Source: Lachnospiraceae bacterium UBA7110
GTDB lineage: Bacteria; Bacillota; Clostridia; Lachnospirales; Lachnospiraceae
Assembly (NCBI GenBank): GCA_002492295.1
Contig: DKYC01000069.1
Span: forward strand, 14,119 to 47,464
Direction: 5' to 3'
Length of the DNA: 33,346 bases
Shown: positions 1 through 6,769 of the stretch, piece by piece
Numbering within the stretch: the first letter of the stretch is position 1
Layout: every line of letters begins with the position of its first letter
Made by a program: the position numbers and the translations under genes
Notes under the pieces: generated by a model
Told to the model about the DNA's origin: nothing
Databases searched by the model: none
What the model saw: the letters and a program-made list of their open reading frames with translations, nothing else

Positions 1-264
1 ACCTGTTTATTTTTGAGGGTTTTGTGCCGTCCGTCACAAAATACTCGTGAAATTCCTGTACAATTTAAAATAATTTACCGTGTCCGGCAACACTTTTGCA
101 AATTTTTTATTAAATATTCAAAAACCGCTTGAAATTGCTGGCAAAATTCGGTATTATTGTTACATTAAAGATAATTATTTTGTCGCCTTTCCCCACATTC
201 CCCAATCTTTTGATTATCTATGTACAAGGCGGCAATCCCCAGTACAGGATTAGGAGGATCTCGT
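1..264. other. intergenic AT-rich leader region
   Basis: No coding region is convincing in the first 264 bases; the short open frames here have no ribosome binding site. The stretch is AT-rich and holds the candidate promoter of the antitoxin-like gene (129-157) and an approximately 100-base leader. A TACAAT hexamer at 59-64 has no good -35 partner. Confidence 0.6.
129..157 (+). promoter_or_regulatory. sigma-A-type promoter for the antitoxin-like gene
   Basis: TTGAAA at 129-134, a 17-base spacer and TATTAT at 152-157. Five of six bases match consensus in the -10 box. The implied start near 164 gives a leader of about 100 bases before the ATG at 265. Read from sequence only. Confidence 0.5.
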
Positions 265-468
265 ATGAAAAATTTAGTAAAGGAAATGGATTTCGTAACT
301 CTGAAAGATAATTTTGATGCAGTCTGTGATGACGTGAACGAAAAAGGGGACGCAGTTGCCCTGACCTTAAGCAGTGGCAGAACGGTGTTCCTTCTACCGG
401 AAGAAAACTATGATGATGTTTCCCATTTTATTATCAAGAGCGTTTCGGCAAATACACTTACAAATTAA
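265..468 (+). CDS. Phd/YefM-like antitoxin-type small protein, apparently orphan
   Basis: A 67-residue protein whose pattern (VTLKDNF...VNEKGDAVALTLSSGRTVFLLPEENYDDV) follows the N-terminal fold of Phd/YefM antitoxins: a short helix, a KG-D-turn, then a beta strand with S-G-R and a Y-D-D segment. Such proteins bind operator DNA as dimers and neutralise a RelE/Doc/YoeB-type toxin through the C-terminus. The ATG at 265 is preferred over an in-frame upstream codon at 220 because TAGGAGGA (251-258) sits 6 bases ahead of it. No toxin gene follows: a terminator starts 3 bases after the stop and the next gene is convergent. The C-terminal toxin-binding arm is short (about 20 residues). Family assignment is by pattern and is moderately sure; a role as an antitoxin is inference. 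Confidence 0.72.
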   Translation: MKNLVKEMDFVTLKDNFDAVCDDVNEKGDAVALTLSSGRTVFLLPEENYDDVSHFIIKSVSANTLTN

Positions 469-470
469 AA

Positions 471-496
471 AATTGAGCATTACGCTCAATTTTTTT
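471..496. terminator. bidirectional terminator between convergent genes
   Basis: Perfect 8-bp stem AATTGAGC (471-478) / GCTCAATT (484-491) with a 5-base loop, an A-run before it and a T-run after it. It can end the antitoxin-like gene on the plus strand and the PAP2 gene on the minus strand. Confidence 0.85.
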
Positions 497-1157
497 ATTG
501 CCAGTTTTTTGCTGTTCCCTTTTCCCCAACGCCCGCTCTTCTGTAGCACAGGGAATACATCAGTCCGGAAAGTATCAATGCCAGAAGCACATCAATCATC
601 GAATGCTGCTTAATCAGCACCGTTGAAAATATAATGCTTACCCCCAGCGTAAGCATAAATCCCGTTATAAGCTTATGCCCCTTAAAGCATTTGCTTCTCC
701 ACACTGCAATCATAATTGCAATGGAGTTATACACATGGATGCTTGGAAGCACGTTTGTCGGCGTGTCACTCGCGTAGAGCACCGCAATCATCCTCGTAAA
801 TACATTATTTCTCGGAAAAACAACAGGTCTTAAATGGTGCCCGTTCGGAAATACCGCCGATACGACAATGAAAATCGTCATGCCTGCCATAAGGAACGCC
901 ACAAGCCTGTCGCTCTCCTCCTTATCCTTAATGCACAAATAGCAGACAGTCAGCGCCACATAGCCAAACCACATCAGGTATGGTATGATAAATACTTCAC
1001 AAAACGGAATGTAGGCGTCTATTCTGAAATTAATCTCATGAACCGCGCCGGTTCTCTGTTCCAAATAAAAGAATGCAATCATATAAAATACTGCATAAAT
1101 GCCCATTACAAGAAGTGAACAGTACCTGCGGGCAAACTCCGGTATTTTGTTTTTCAT
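495..1157 (-). CDS. PAP2-superfamily membrane phosphatase-like protein
   Basis: A 220-residue polytopic membrane protein with about six hydrophobic segments. It carries PAP2-like blocks: LRP followed by a basic stretch, PSIHVYNS in place of the usual PSGH, and KQHSMIDVL, which corresponds to the (S/R)-x5-H-x3-D block with the conserved H and D. Members remove phosphate from lipid phosphates such as phosphatidate or undecaprenyl diphosphate, or act as inositol-phosphoceramide synthase-like transferases; the PSIH variant is typical of the latter branch. The start at 1157 is chosen over an upstream in-frame ATG at 1211 because GAGGGG lies just ahead and the promoter TATAAT overlaps the longer reading. 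It is monocistronic, between its own promoter and the terminator at 471-496. Substrate is unknown. Confidence 0.82.
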   Translation of the reverse strand: MKNKIPEFARRYCSLLVMGIYAVFYMIAFFYLEQRTGAVHEINFRIDAYIPFCEVFIIPYLMWFGYVALTVCYLCIKDKEESDRLVAFLMAGMTIFIVVSAVFPNGHHLRPVVFPRNNVFTRMIAVLYASDTPTNVLPSIHVYNSIAIMIAVWRSKCFKGHKLITGFMLTLGVSIIFSTVLIKQHSMIDVLLALILSGLMYSLCYRRAGVGEKGTAKNWQ

Positions 1158-1214
1158 AATAATCCCCTCTTTAATTTCCAAACAACGGTTAATCCGAAAC
1201 TTACATATCATGTA

Positions 1215-1243
1215 ATTATAGTTTATGCATGATTAAATGTCAA
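1215..1243 (-). promoter_or_regulatory. perfect consensus sigma-A promoter of the PAP2 gene
   Basis: Minus-strand TTGACA (1238-1243), exactly 17 bases, then TATAAT (1215-1220). Both hexamers match consensus at all positions, so strong constitutive transcription is expected unless repressed. The start would fall near 1208, giving a leader of about 50 bases. Confidence 0.85.
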
Positions 1244-1348
1244 TTTTGATAAATTGACAAAATTTTTGGCGGCGGCGTTGATTTATAGTGGATTTTGACG
1301 GTTTTGCAGCTTTGCGCATAATTTTCTTTGATTTTCATAAAATGGTAT

Positions 1349-1377
1349 TTGATTATATTATGTTTCTGTACTACAAT
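1349..1377 (+). promoter_or_regulatory. promoter of the PHP-domain gene
   Basis: TTGATT (1349-1354), 17-base spacer, TACAAT (1372-1377). The predicted start near 1384 leaves a short leader before the ribosome binding site GGAGGG at 1407-1412. Confidence 0.6.
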
Positions 1378-1422
1378 AGATATGTTATGTGATAACCGAA
1401 ATTTTTGGAGGGAAAAAGCAGT

Positions 1423-2229
1423 ATGAAATCCAATACCGAATCTGCTGTCAAGTTTGACATGCATTGCCACACGAAGGAAGGCTCACTGGATGGAAAAATT
1501 GAAATTGCCGATTATATCAGGCTGCTGAAGTCACAGGGATTTCGCGGAATGCTTGTGACAGACCATGATTCCTACAACGGCTTTCGCTATTACAGGGATA
1601 ATTTAAAGGAAAAGCTCAAGGATTTTGTCGTTTTAAAAGGAATTGAATATGATACCATTGACGCAGGACATATTTTAGTAATCCTGCCTGAGGGTGTAAA
1701 GCTTCCGCTTATGGAATGCAGAGGGCTTCCTGTAAAACTGCTGATTGACGTGGTACACAGGCATGGCGGAATCCTCGGACCCGCACACCCGTGCGGTGAG
1801 CGCCACCTCAGCTTTACACGCACACGCGCATATAAGAAAAATCCGGATATTATGAAGGATTTTGATTTTCTTGAAGCATTTAATTCCTGCGAATCGCAGA
1901 ATTCCAATATGGCAGCAAGACGGCTCGCTTTTGAATACAGGCTGTCCATGTTCGGCGGCAGCGATTCACACAGCATGGAGTGCGTCGGCACGGCATACAC
2001 TTCCTTTCAGGAGGAAATCCGGACAGAATCCGATTTAATCAACTATGTCCGGAGCCGGAAAGAGCTTGATTATGGAGGAACATATTATCAGGGTACGGTC
2101 AAGGACAAAATCGGTGTGTTCAACCATATCCTTGTCGAAGGATTTTGGTTCTACAACCGCTTTGCAAGCCTTTACAGAGGACATAAGCGCCGGGTAGCGC
2201 TTGCCTGCATTTCAAAAGGACACGATTAA
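1423..2229 (+). CDS. PHP-domain metal-dependent phosphoesterase
   Basis: A 268-residue protein of the polymerase-and-histidinol-phosphatase (PHP) fold. The metal-binding motifs are visible in order: D-M-H-C-H near residue 14, TDHDS near 50, GIEYDT near 80, GPAHPCGERH near 122 and GSDSHS near 183. PHP proteins of this type (TrpH/YciV-like) hydrolyse phosphate esters such as 3',5'-nucleoside bisphosphates or short oligonucleotides, but this one diverges enough that the substrate cannot be read off. The ATG at 1423 is chosen over an in-frame TTG at 1405, which would overlap the ribosome binding site GGAGGG (1407-1412). Its last codons lie inside a terminator stem shared with the convergent gene at 2226-2423, and the two stop codons overlap by 3 bases. 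Confidence 0.85.
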   Translation: MKSNTESAVKFDMHCHTKEGSLDGKIEIADYIRLLKSQGFRGMLVTDHDSYNGFRYYRDNLKEKLKDFVVLKGIEYDTIDAGHILVILPEGVKLPLMECRGLPVKLLIDVVHRHGGILGPAHPCGERHLSFTRTRAYKKNPDIMKDFDFLEAFNSCESQNSNMAARRLAFEYRLSMFGGSDSHSMECVGTAYTSFQEEIRTESDLINYVRSRKELDYGGTYYQGTVKDKIGVFNHILVEGFWFYNRFASLYRGHKRRVALACISKGHD

Positions 2230-2240
2230 AGCTCGTGTCC
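2218..2240. terminator. bidirectional terminator containing both stop codons
   Basis: Perfect 8-bp stem GGACACGA (2218-2225) / TCGTGTCC (2233-2240), extended by AA/TT pairs, with loop TTAAAGC. Flanking A- and T-rich runs make it usable in both directions. The loop holds the stop codons of both convergent genes, so the hairpin arms are coding. Confidence 0.8.
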
Positions 2241-2423
2241 TTCTTTTAATCTACCCGTATGCATTTCCATCAGTTCATTTCTGTAACGCTCATCCATGAT
2301 GACCTGTCCGAGGGTGTCCATATCCCCCTCCTCCCAAAGCGTTTTCAAAAGTTCATTATAGCTTTTTATGATGTTACGCTCCAAAAGCTGCATTTCGTTC
2401 GATTCATGAAAAGTATCTCCCAT
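2226..2423 (-). CDS. small hypothetical protein downstream of cheD
   Basis: A 65-residue acidic, probably helical protein of no family I recognise, rich in Glu, Met and Leu (LLERNIIKSYNELLKTLWEEGD in two overlapping helices by pattern). A strong ribosome binding site GGAGGA precedes its ATG, which supports it as a real gene. It is the last member of a likely three-gene minus-strand unit (zinc-ribbon protein, cheD, this gene). A GC-rich 7-bp hairpin (TGCCTGC 2446-2452 / GCAGGCA 2463-2469) without a T-run sits between cheD and this gene and may affect mRNA processing. Function is unknown; a link with chemotaxis is inference from position only. Confidence 0.72.
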   Translation of the reverse strand: MGDTFHESNEMQLLERNIIKSYNELLKTLWEEGDMDTLGQVIMDERYRNELMEMHTGRLKEGHEL

Positions 2424-2476
2424 ACTGATCCTCCATTCCTGCCAATGCCTGCGAATTTGGGTGCAGGCACCATCTT

Positions 2477-3004
2477 TTATAACATCCTGTCCTCACGCCC
2501 CGACGTGACTATCCGCATCACGCCGCTTGACGGTTCAAAAACAACCGTGCGCGGATAATGCTCCCCGACCTCTTCCGCAAGCACCGGAATATGGAGCTCC
2601 CCCAGTTTTCTCTTAACTGCCCTTACGTTTTGGGCAGATATGTCATTACATTCAGACATAATCGGATGCATAATCATATGTGCACCGCCTGCAATCTTTG
2701 CGACCAGCCGTTTTTTTTCCGCGCCCTTTTTTACCAGTATACGCACCATCTCGTCAAGTCCCGTATCGGCATACTTTACGGTATTTACGTCCTGGAAACA
2801 AGAAGCCTCGTAACCGTTTGGATCATATTCCGGCAACATGACGTGAAGCAGCCCTCCCACGCCTGTCTTCGGATCCCGGATTGCCACTCCCACACAGGAA
2901 CCCAAATCTCTCGTAATCAGCTTCTCCTCGCCGCTCGCCACCTTATAATCTCCCATGCCCACAGTGACCATGCTCTCAAGCTCCTGTAACGAAAAAGCTG
3001 CCAC
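2477..3004 (-). CDS. cheD: chemoreceptor glutamine deamidase CheD
   Basis: A 175-residue CheD. It deamidates specific glutamines of methyl-accepting chemotaxis proteins to glutamate and, in Bacillus, also works with CheC as part of the adaptation system. The catalytic pair is visible: Cys37 in TRDLGSCVGVAI and His54 in GGLLHVMLP. The C-terminal stretch with RTVVFEPSSGVMRIV fits the family. The start is a GTG at 3002-3004, supported by a strong GGGAGGTG ribosome binding site about 6 bases upstream; a later ATG would remove the family N-terminus. No cheC, cheA or receptor gene is in the window, so the adaptation partners are encoded elsewhere. Presence implies a motile or at least chemosensory organism. 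Confidence 0.95.
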   Translation of the reverse strand: MAAFSLQELESMVTVGMGDYKVASGEEKLITRDLGSCVGVAIRDPKTGVGGLLHVMLPEYDPNGYEASCFQDVNTVKYADTGLDEMVRILVKKGAEKKRLVAKIAGGAHMIMHPIMSECNDISAQNVRAVKRKLGELHIPVLAEEVGEHYPRTVVFEPSSGVMRIVTSGREDRML

Positions 3005-3087
3005 GTTATTACACCTCCCATTTCATACTGCACATGCAAACATCTGCATACAGACATATAACTATAAATATGATACGGAAAGGAGGA

Positions 3088-3327
3088 CTACCGCCCTCCT
3101 TCCAATCCGCCTAATGCTTCACGGCGAAACTCCTGTTTCATCCGTTCAAAATCCATCACTGCCATCCGGATACAGGCAAGATTTGTAAGACCATAGCGCT
3201 TCGGGGTTTCCTCAAGCTGTTCCCCGCCACATTGCTCGCAATGCGTTGCGTGAAAGCTTAAATACCCGCAGTTTTTACAAAAATACATATACCGCTTGAC
3301 AATTTTCCTGCTTTTTGTCATCTCCAT
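3088..3327 (-). CDS. small zinc-ribbon protein
   Basis: A 79-residue protein with a four-cysteine zinc ribbon: C-K-N-C-G, then about 12 residues, then C-E-Q-C-G, flanked by basic residues at the N-terminus (TKSRKIVKRYMYF) and an Arg/Glu-rich helix at the C-terminus. Such ribbons bind one zinc and usually serve as nucleic-acid or protein contact modules. The ATG at 3327 is chosen over one at 3417 because the longer form adds a stretch with no ribosome binding site; a GGGGG run lies about 9 bases ahead of 3327. It lies 83 bases upstream of cheD on the same strand, so co-transcription is plausible. No named family is recognised and no function is proposed. Confidence 0.75.
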   Translation of the reverse strand: MEMTKSRKIVKRYMYFCKNCGYLSFHATHCEQCGGEQLEETPKRYGLTNLACIRMAVMDFERMKQEFRREALGGLEGGR

Positions 3328-3432
3328 TATGGATTTCCCCCTATATTCATTTATACTCTTTTCAATTGCTACACCCTTAATCAAAACAATTTGCACTATT
3401 TTCACAAATTTTTTCAAATTTTAAATTATCTA

Positions 3433-3461
3433 TTGGAAAATTTGTAAATTTATTTTATCAT
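3433..3461 (+). promoter_or_regulatory. promoter of the GGDEF gene
   Basis: TTGGAA (3433-3438), 17-base spacer, TATCAT (3456-3461). The expected leader is about 85 bases, up to the ATG at 3553. Confidence 0.55.
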
Positions 3462-3552
3462 ATACATGTATATATTTCTAGTTTTTTTTCAATTTTTGGA
3501 TAAAAGCAGGAATATTTTTGATATAAAGGATGTAGGACAAGCAGGTGCACAA

Positions 3553-5232
3553 ATGATTAGCAGGATAAAGCAATATATCAAATCAACCATGATACGTTTT
3601 CGGAATGCGGGTTTCTACCTGATTCTTGCAGTTTCACTGTGGGGAGCCTTCATCCGTTTTTTTTCGTTCAATACTTATGACGTTGTCGACCTTTCCCACA
3701 ACTGGACGGATAAAACGGGCAGTTACTGTTCCCTGTCTGACTTTCACGGCGACGCCAAATCGGACTCCCAGCCGCCACAACGTGTATATTACACGCTGGA
3801 CAGGATAGCCGCGGATACTGCCATTGTTTTTCGCGCACGCAGCTGCTATGCTGATTTATATGTCAATGACGTTCTCATACGGGAAGATAAACAAATCCAT
3901 TCCCCGCTTTACGGCAGCTCTCCCGGGAGCCGCTGGCATATTCTTTCACTGGATTCCTCTAAGACGCCCGTAACGCTGTGTCTTGAGGTTACGACATGCT
4001 ACACCAATTCCAGGGGGCTTATTGACAACATTTACTTAGGTCCAACACAGGAGGTGTACCGGAAAATTGCATCCGAACGGATTTTCGGTTTTATTTTGAG
4101 TGCCTTTTTATATATCTGCGGTATTATCATGGTCCTGCTCTACTTTTACATGCGTCATGGAAACCGCGCCGGAAGGGATTTGCTTTATCTTGGACTTGCC
4201 ACGCTGTTTTCGGCACAGTGGCTTGCTTCTGAATCCATGCTGTGGCAGCTATTTTTGGGACATTCGGAAGTGGTCCATCTTTGGGGATACACGGCGCTTG
4301 CCGCGATTCCGCCCTCATATGGCATGCTTGCGGTCTACCGTTTAAAGGGCAGACTGAAAACCTTTTCCATCGGATTCAGTTTTGTAGGCACTGTTTCACT
4401 GATTGTGATAACAGTCCTGCAGATACTCGGCATTGTGGACTTCCACTATTCTCTGGTTTTCACGCGGATATTGATTGTATTCTTAATCCCTCTTATGGTT
4501 CCGTTGGTGTTAAGCTACATGGGCAGCAAGCAGACATCGCAAAAGTACATTATTTTCCCGCTGCTTGGGATTCTCATCCTGTCCATTACCACGTCGCTTA
4601 TTAAATACATTCTTGGCAGCTACAATGATTACTCCTCTTATGTCCGTATTGCGCTGCTGTGCTTTCTGCTCTGCCTGATTGTATACCAGTTCAATCAGAT
4701 TGTAACGACCTTTTCCAAGGGGATGAAGGCAGATATGCTGCACGACCTTGCACTGACGGATTACATGACGGGACTTTACAACCGTACGGCATTTAACGAA
4801 CATGTACCGGAATACAACCATATTATTGACAGCTTTTCACCACTTGGCATTATCCAGTTTGATGTCAACAATCTCAAAAAGGTAAACGATACGCTTGGCC
4901 ACGAGAAGGGGGACATGATGATAAAGGCAGTTGCCGACGGTCTGAGGTACGCGTTTGTCCATTTTGAGAAGGAATGTTCCTCCTACCGAACAGGCGGTGA
5001 TGAATTTCTTACGATTATCAACGCACTCAATGCGGACGAAATCTACCATACCTGCATCCAGCGCCTGATACAGTATTGTGAAGATTTTAACAAGCGTCCC
5101 GACTTAGACTTTACGCTTACGATTGCACACGGCTATGTACTGATAAAAGGCGGTACGACGCTAAAGGAAGCAATCGATGAAGCAGATGCGCTGATGTATG
5201 AAAATAAACGGATGCTCAAAGGCTTAAAATAA
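3553..5232 (+). CDS. membrane-bound diguanylate cyclase with 7TM sensor (GGDEF)
   Basis: A 559-residue protein that likely makes cyclic di-GMP from two GTP in response to an extracellular signal. Order: an N-terminal membrane segment (about 17-36), an extracytoplasmic beta-rich domain (about 37-175) resembling the jelly-roll sensor of 7TMR-DISM proteins, seven hydrophobic segments (about 176-385), then a GGDEF domain (about 395-559). The active-site loop is intact as GGDEF at residues 481-485 and the upstream LTDYMTGLYNR and FDVNNLKKVND blocks are present. The usual RxxD product-inhibition site five residues before GGDEF is absent, so feedback inhibition may be missing. The ATG at 3553 has AGGTG 5 bases upstream; an in-frame ATG at 3466 has no ribosome binding site. 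Signal is unknown. Confidence 0.9.
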   Translation: MISRIKQYIKSTMIRFRNAGFYLILAVSLWGAFIRFFSFNTYDVVDLSHNWTDKTGSYCSLSDFHGDAKSDSQPPQRVYYTLDRIAADTAIVFRARSCYADLYVNDVLIREDKQIHSPLYGSSPGSRWHILSLDSSKTPVTLCLEVTTCYTNSRGLIDNIYLGPTQEVYRKIASERIFGFILSAFLYICGIIMVLLYFYMRHGNRAGRDLLYLGLATLFSAQWLASESMLWQLFLGHSEVVHLWGYTALAAIPPSYGMLAVYRLKGRLKTFSIGFSFVGTVSLIVITVLQILGIVDFHYSLVFTRILIVFLIPLMVPLVLSYMGSKQTSQKYIIFPLLGILILSITTSLIKYILGSYNDYSSYVRIALLCFLLCLIVYQFNQIVTTFSKGMKADMLHDLALTDYMTGLYNRTAFNEHVPEYNHIIDSFSPLGIIQFDVNNLKKVNDTLGHEKGDMMIKAVADGLRYAFVHFEKECSSYRTGGDEFLTIINALNADEIYHTCIQRLIQYCEDFNKRPDLDFTLTIAHGYVLIKGGTTLKEAIDEADALMYENKRMLKGLK

Positions 5233-5240
5233 GGGCAAAA

Positions 5241-5276
5241 CAGCGGAGAATGTGATATTTATTCTCCGCTGTTTTT
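5241..5276. terminator. bidirectional terminator (GGDEF gene / fab operon end)
   Basis: Perfect 11-bp stem CAGCGGAGAAT (5241-5251) / ATTCTCCGCTG (5261-5271), 9-base loop, T-run on the plus side and A-run (T-run on minus) on the other. It separates the convergent GGDEF gene and the last gene of the fatty-acid operon. Confidence 0.9.
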
Positions 5277-5739
5277 ATGGCTCATCCTTATTTTCCGTAT
5301 CAATTTTTGACAAAAAATCATTCAAATTCAGCAGCCCCTTAATGATGACTTCCATTTCGTCCTCATACATATCCTTCACAATAGACTCAATCATTTTCTT
5401 ATGAAAATCCCTGTGGTGGAAGAATGCCTTCCTGCCTTTCTCCCGAAGGACAACCAGGACGACACGCTTATCGGTTTCGCTGCGCTTGCGCAGAATATAC
5501 CCTTTGTTTTCCAAGCTGTTCATATTTGTCGTAAGCGTTCCGACCGTAACGCCGAGACGGGCGGCAATTTCAGACATTTTCCGCGGCTCGTCAATGCCAA
5601 TCGCCTCAATGATATGCATGTCATTGTTTGTAATGTCCTGAAATTCCTCCGTTATGATTGCCCGCTCTTCCACATCCATCATGTTGTTAAAAACCTTTAC
5701 CAGCAGCGCATTTAAGGTTCTGCTTGTATTTTTTTCCAT
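5275..5739 (-). CDS. fabT: MarR-family regulator, FabT-like, of fatty-acid synthesis
   Basis: A 154-residue MarR-type winged-helix regulator. The recognition region is clear: MSEIAARLGVTVGTLTTNMN (helix-turn-helix) followed by the wing with the R-S-E-T-D-K-R-V pattern typical of MarR proteins. In streptococci and lactococci FabT is the MarR member encoded in the fab cluster; it binds TTTGA-N3-TCAAA palindromes, often with acyl-ACP as co-repressor. Here it is the last gene of the operon, 28 bases after fabH, and three such palindromes lie in the acpP leader at 14492-14536, which supports the assignment strongly. The ATG at 5739 is chosen since the longer in-frame reading runs into fabH and has no family similarity. 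That it autoregulates the operon is inference. Confidence 0.87.
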   Translation of the reverse strand: MEKNTSRTLNALLVKVFNNMMDVEERAIITEEFQDITNNDMHIIEAIGIDEPRKMSEIAARLGVTVGTLTTNMNSLENKGYILRKRSETDKRVVLVVLREKGRKAFFHHRDFHKKMIESIVKDMYEDEMEVIIKGLLNLNDFLSKIDTENKDEP

Positions 5740-5767
5740 GTATGCACCAGTTCCCCAATGAAATTTC

Positions 5768-6769
5768 TTAATTATCCCAGACGAGTATGCTTGCTCCATA
5801 TGTAAGCCCTGCACCAAAACCTGACAGCACAAGCCTGTCACCTTTCTTTATTTTTCCGTCCCTGTTAAGCTCGTCAAGCAAAACAGGTATTGTTGCTGAC
5901 GACATATTTCCAATATGTTCCAAATTCATGGGGAACTTTGACAGGTCTGCCTTTAACCGCTTTGCCACGGATTCAATGATACGCACATTTGCCTGGTGCA
6001 GTACAAACAGGTCAACGTCATCAACCGTGAGGCCTGCCCTGTCCAGTGCTTCTTTAATGCAGGCGGGAACCTGCCTTGTCGCAAATTTATATACTTCCTG
6101 CCCATCCATTTGGACATATGGTTTAACCTGTTCTATTTCCTTGTAATAGGGATTTGACGCTGTTCTCTCCGCACACGCAAGCACCATGCCTTTGGCACCG
6201 TCCGAACCCATTACCATTTCCTCAATCCCTGCCAGTCTGCCGTTTTCACAAACGTCGTCCGTTTCCGAAAACTCCATGAATGCTGCGCCCGCACCGTCCC
6301 CAAACAGCACGCAGGTGGAACGGTCTGTCCAGTCAATCAGCTTGGAGAGCACCTCGCTGCCGACAATCAGCGCGTTTTTGTAAAGTCCCGACCGCAAATA
6401 CACGTTCGCCGTATTCAACGCAAACAGAAAACCGGAGCATGCCGCATTTAAGTCAAATGCCACCGCCCGATCCGCTCCTATCGCGCTTTGCACCTGACAC
6501 GCACAGCACGGGAGCAAAAGCTCCGGAGAGCAGGTCGCCACTAAAATCAAGTCAACATCCTGCGCATCCTTCCCCGCCATCGCAAGCGCTTTTTCACACG
6601 CCTTCGCGGCAAGGGACGCCACCGTGTCGCCGGTCGAAATCCTGCGCTCTGCAATGCCCGTACGCCCGCGTATCCACTCGTCAGAGGTCTCCACTAGCTT
6701 TGCCATGTCAAAATTGGTCACTTTTTTTTCAGGCAGGGCGCTTCCCGTACCTGTGATTTTTATTGCCAT
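5768..6769 (-). CDS. fabH: beta-ketoacyl-ACP synthase III
   Basis: A 333-residue KAS III. It condenses acetyl-CoA (or branched acyl-CoA) with malonyl-ACP to start fatty-acid chains. The Cys-His-Asn triad is visible: Cys111 in LNAACSGF, His258 in LHQANVRI and Asn288 in GNMSSATIP. Full length for the family. Its ATG overlaps the stop of the upstream flavoprotein gene by one base (TAATG), so translation is probably coupled. Chain-starter preference (straight or branched) cannot be told by eye. Confidence 0.97.
   Translation of the reverse strand: MAIKITGTGSALPEKKVTNFDMAKLVETSDEWIRGRTGIAERRISTGDTVASLAAKACEKALAMAGKDAQDVDLILVATCSPELLLPCCACQVQSAIGADRAVAFDLNAACSGFLFALNTANVYLRSGLYKNALIVGSEVLSKLIDWTDRSTCVLFGDGAGAAFMEFSETDDVCENGRLAGIEEMVMGSDGAKGMVLACAERTASNPYYKEIEQVKPYVQMDGQEVYKFATRQVPACIKEALDRAGLTVDDVDLFVLHQANVRIIESVAKRLKADLSKFPMNLEHIGNMSSATIPVLLDELNRDGKIKKGDRLVLSGFGAGLTYGASILVWDN

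Noticed and set aside
6280..6756. Plus-strand 158-codon frame opposite fabH
   Set aside because: Antisense shadow of fabH with Pro/Ser/Arg-biased composition and no ribosome binding site; similar shadows opposite the fab, hscC and atp genes were dropped for the same reason.
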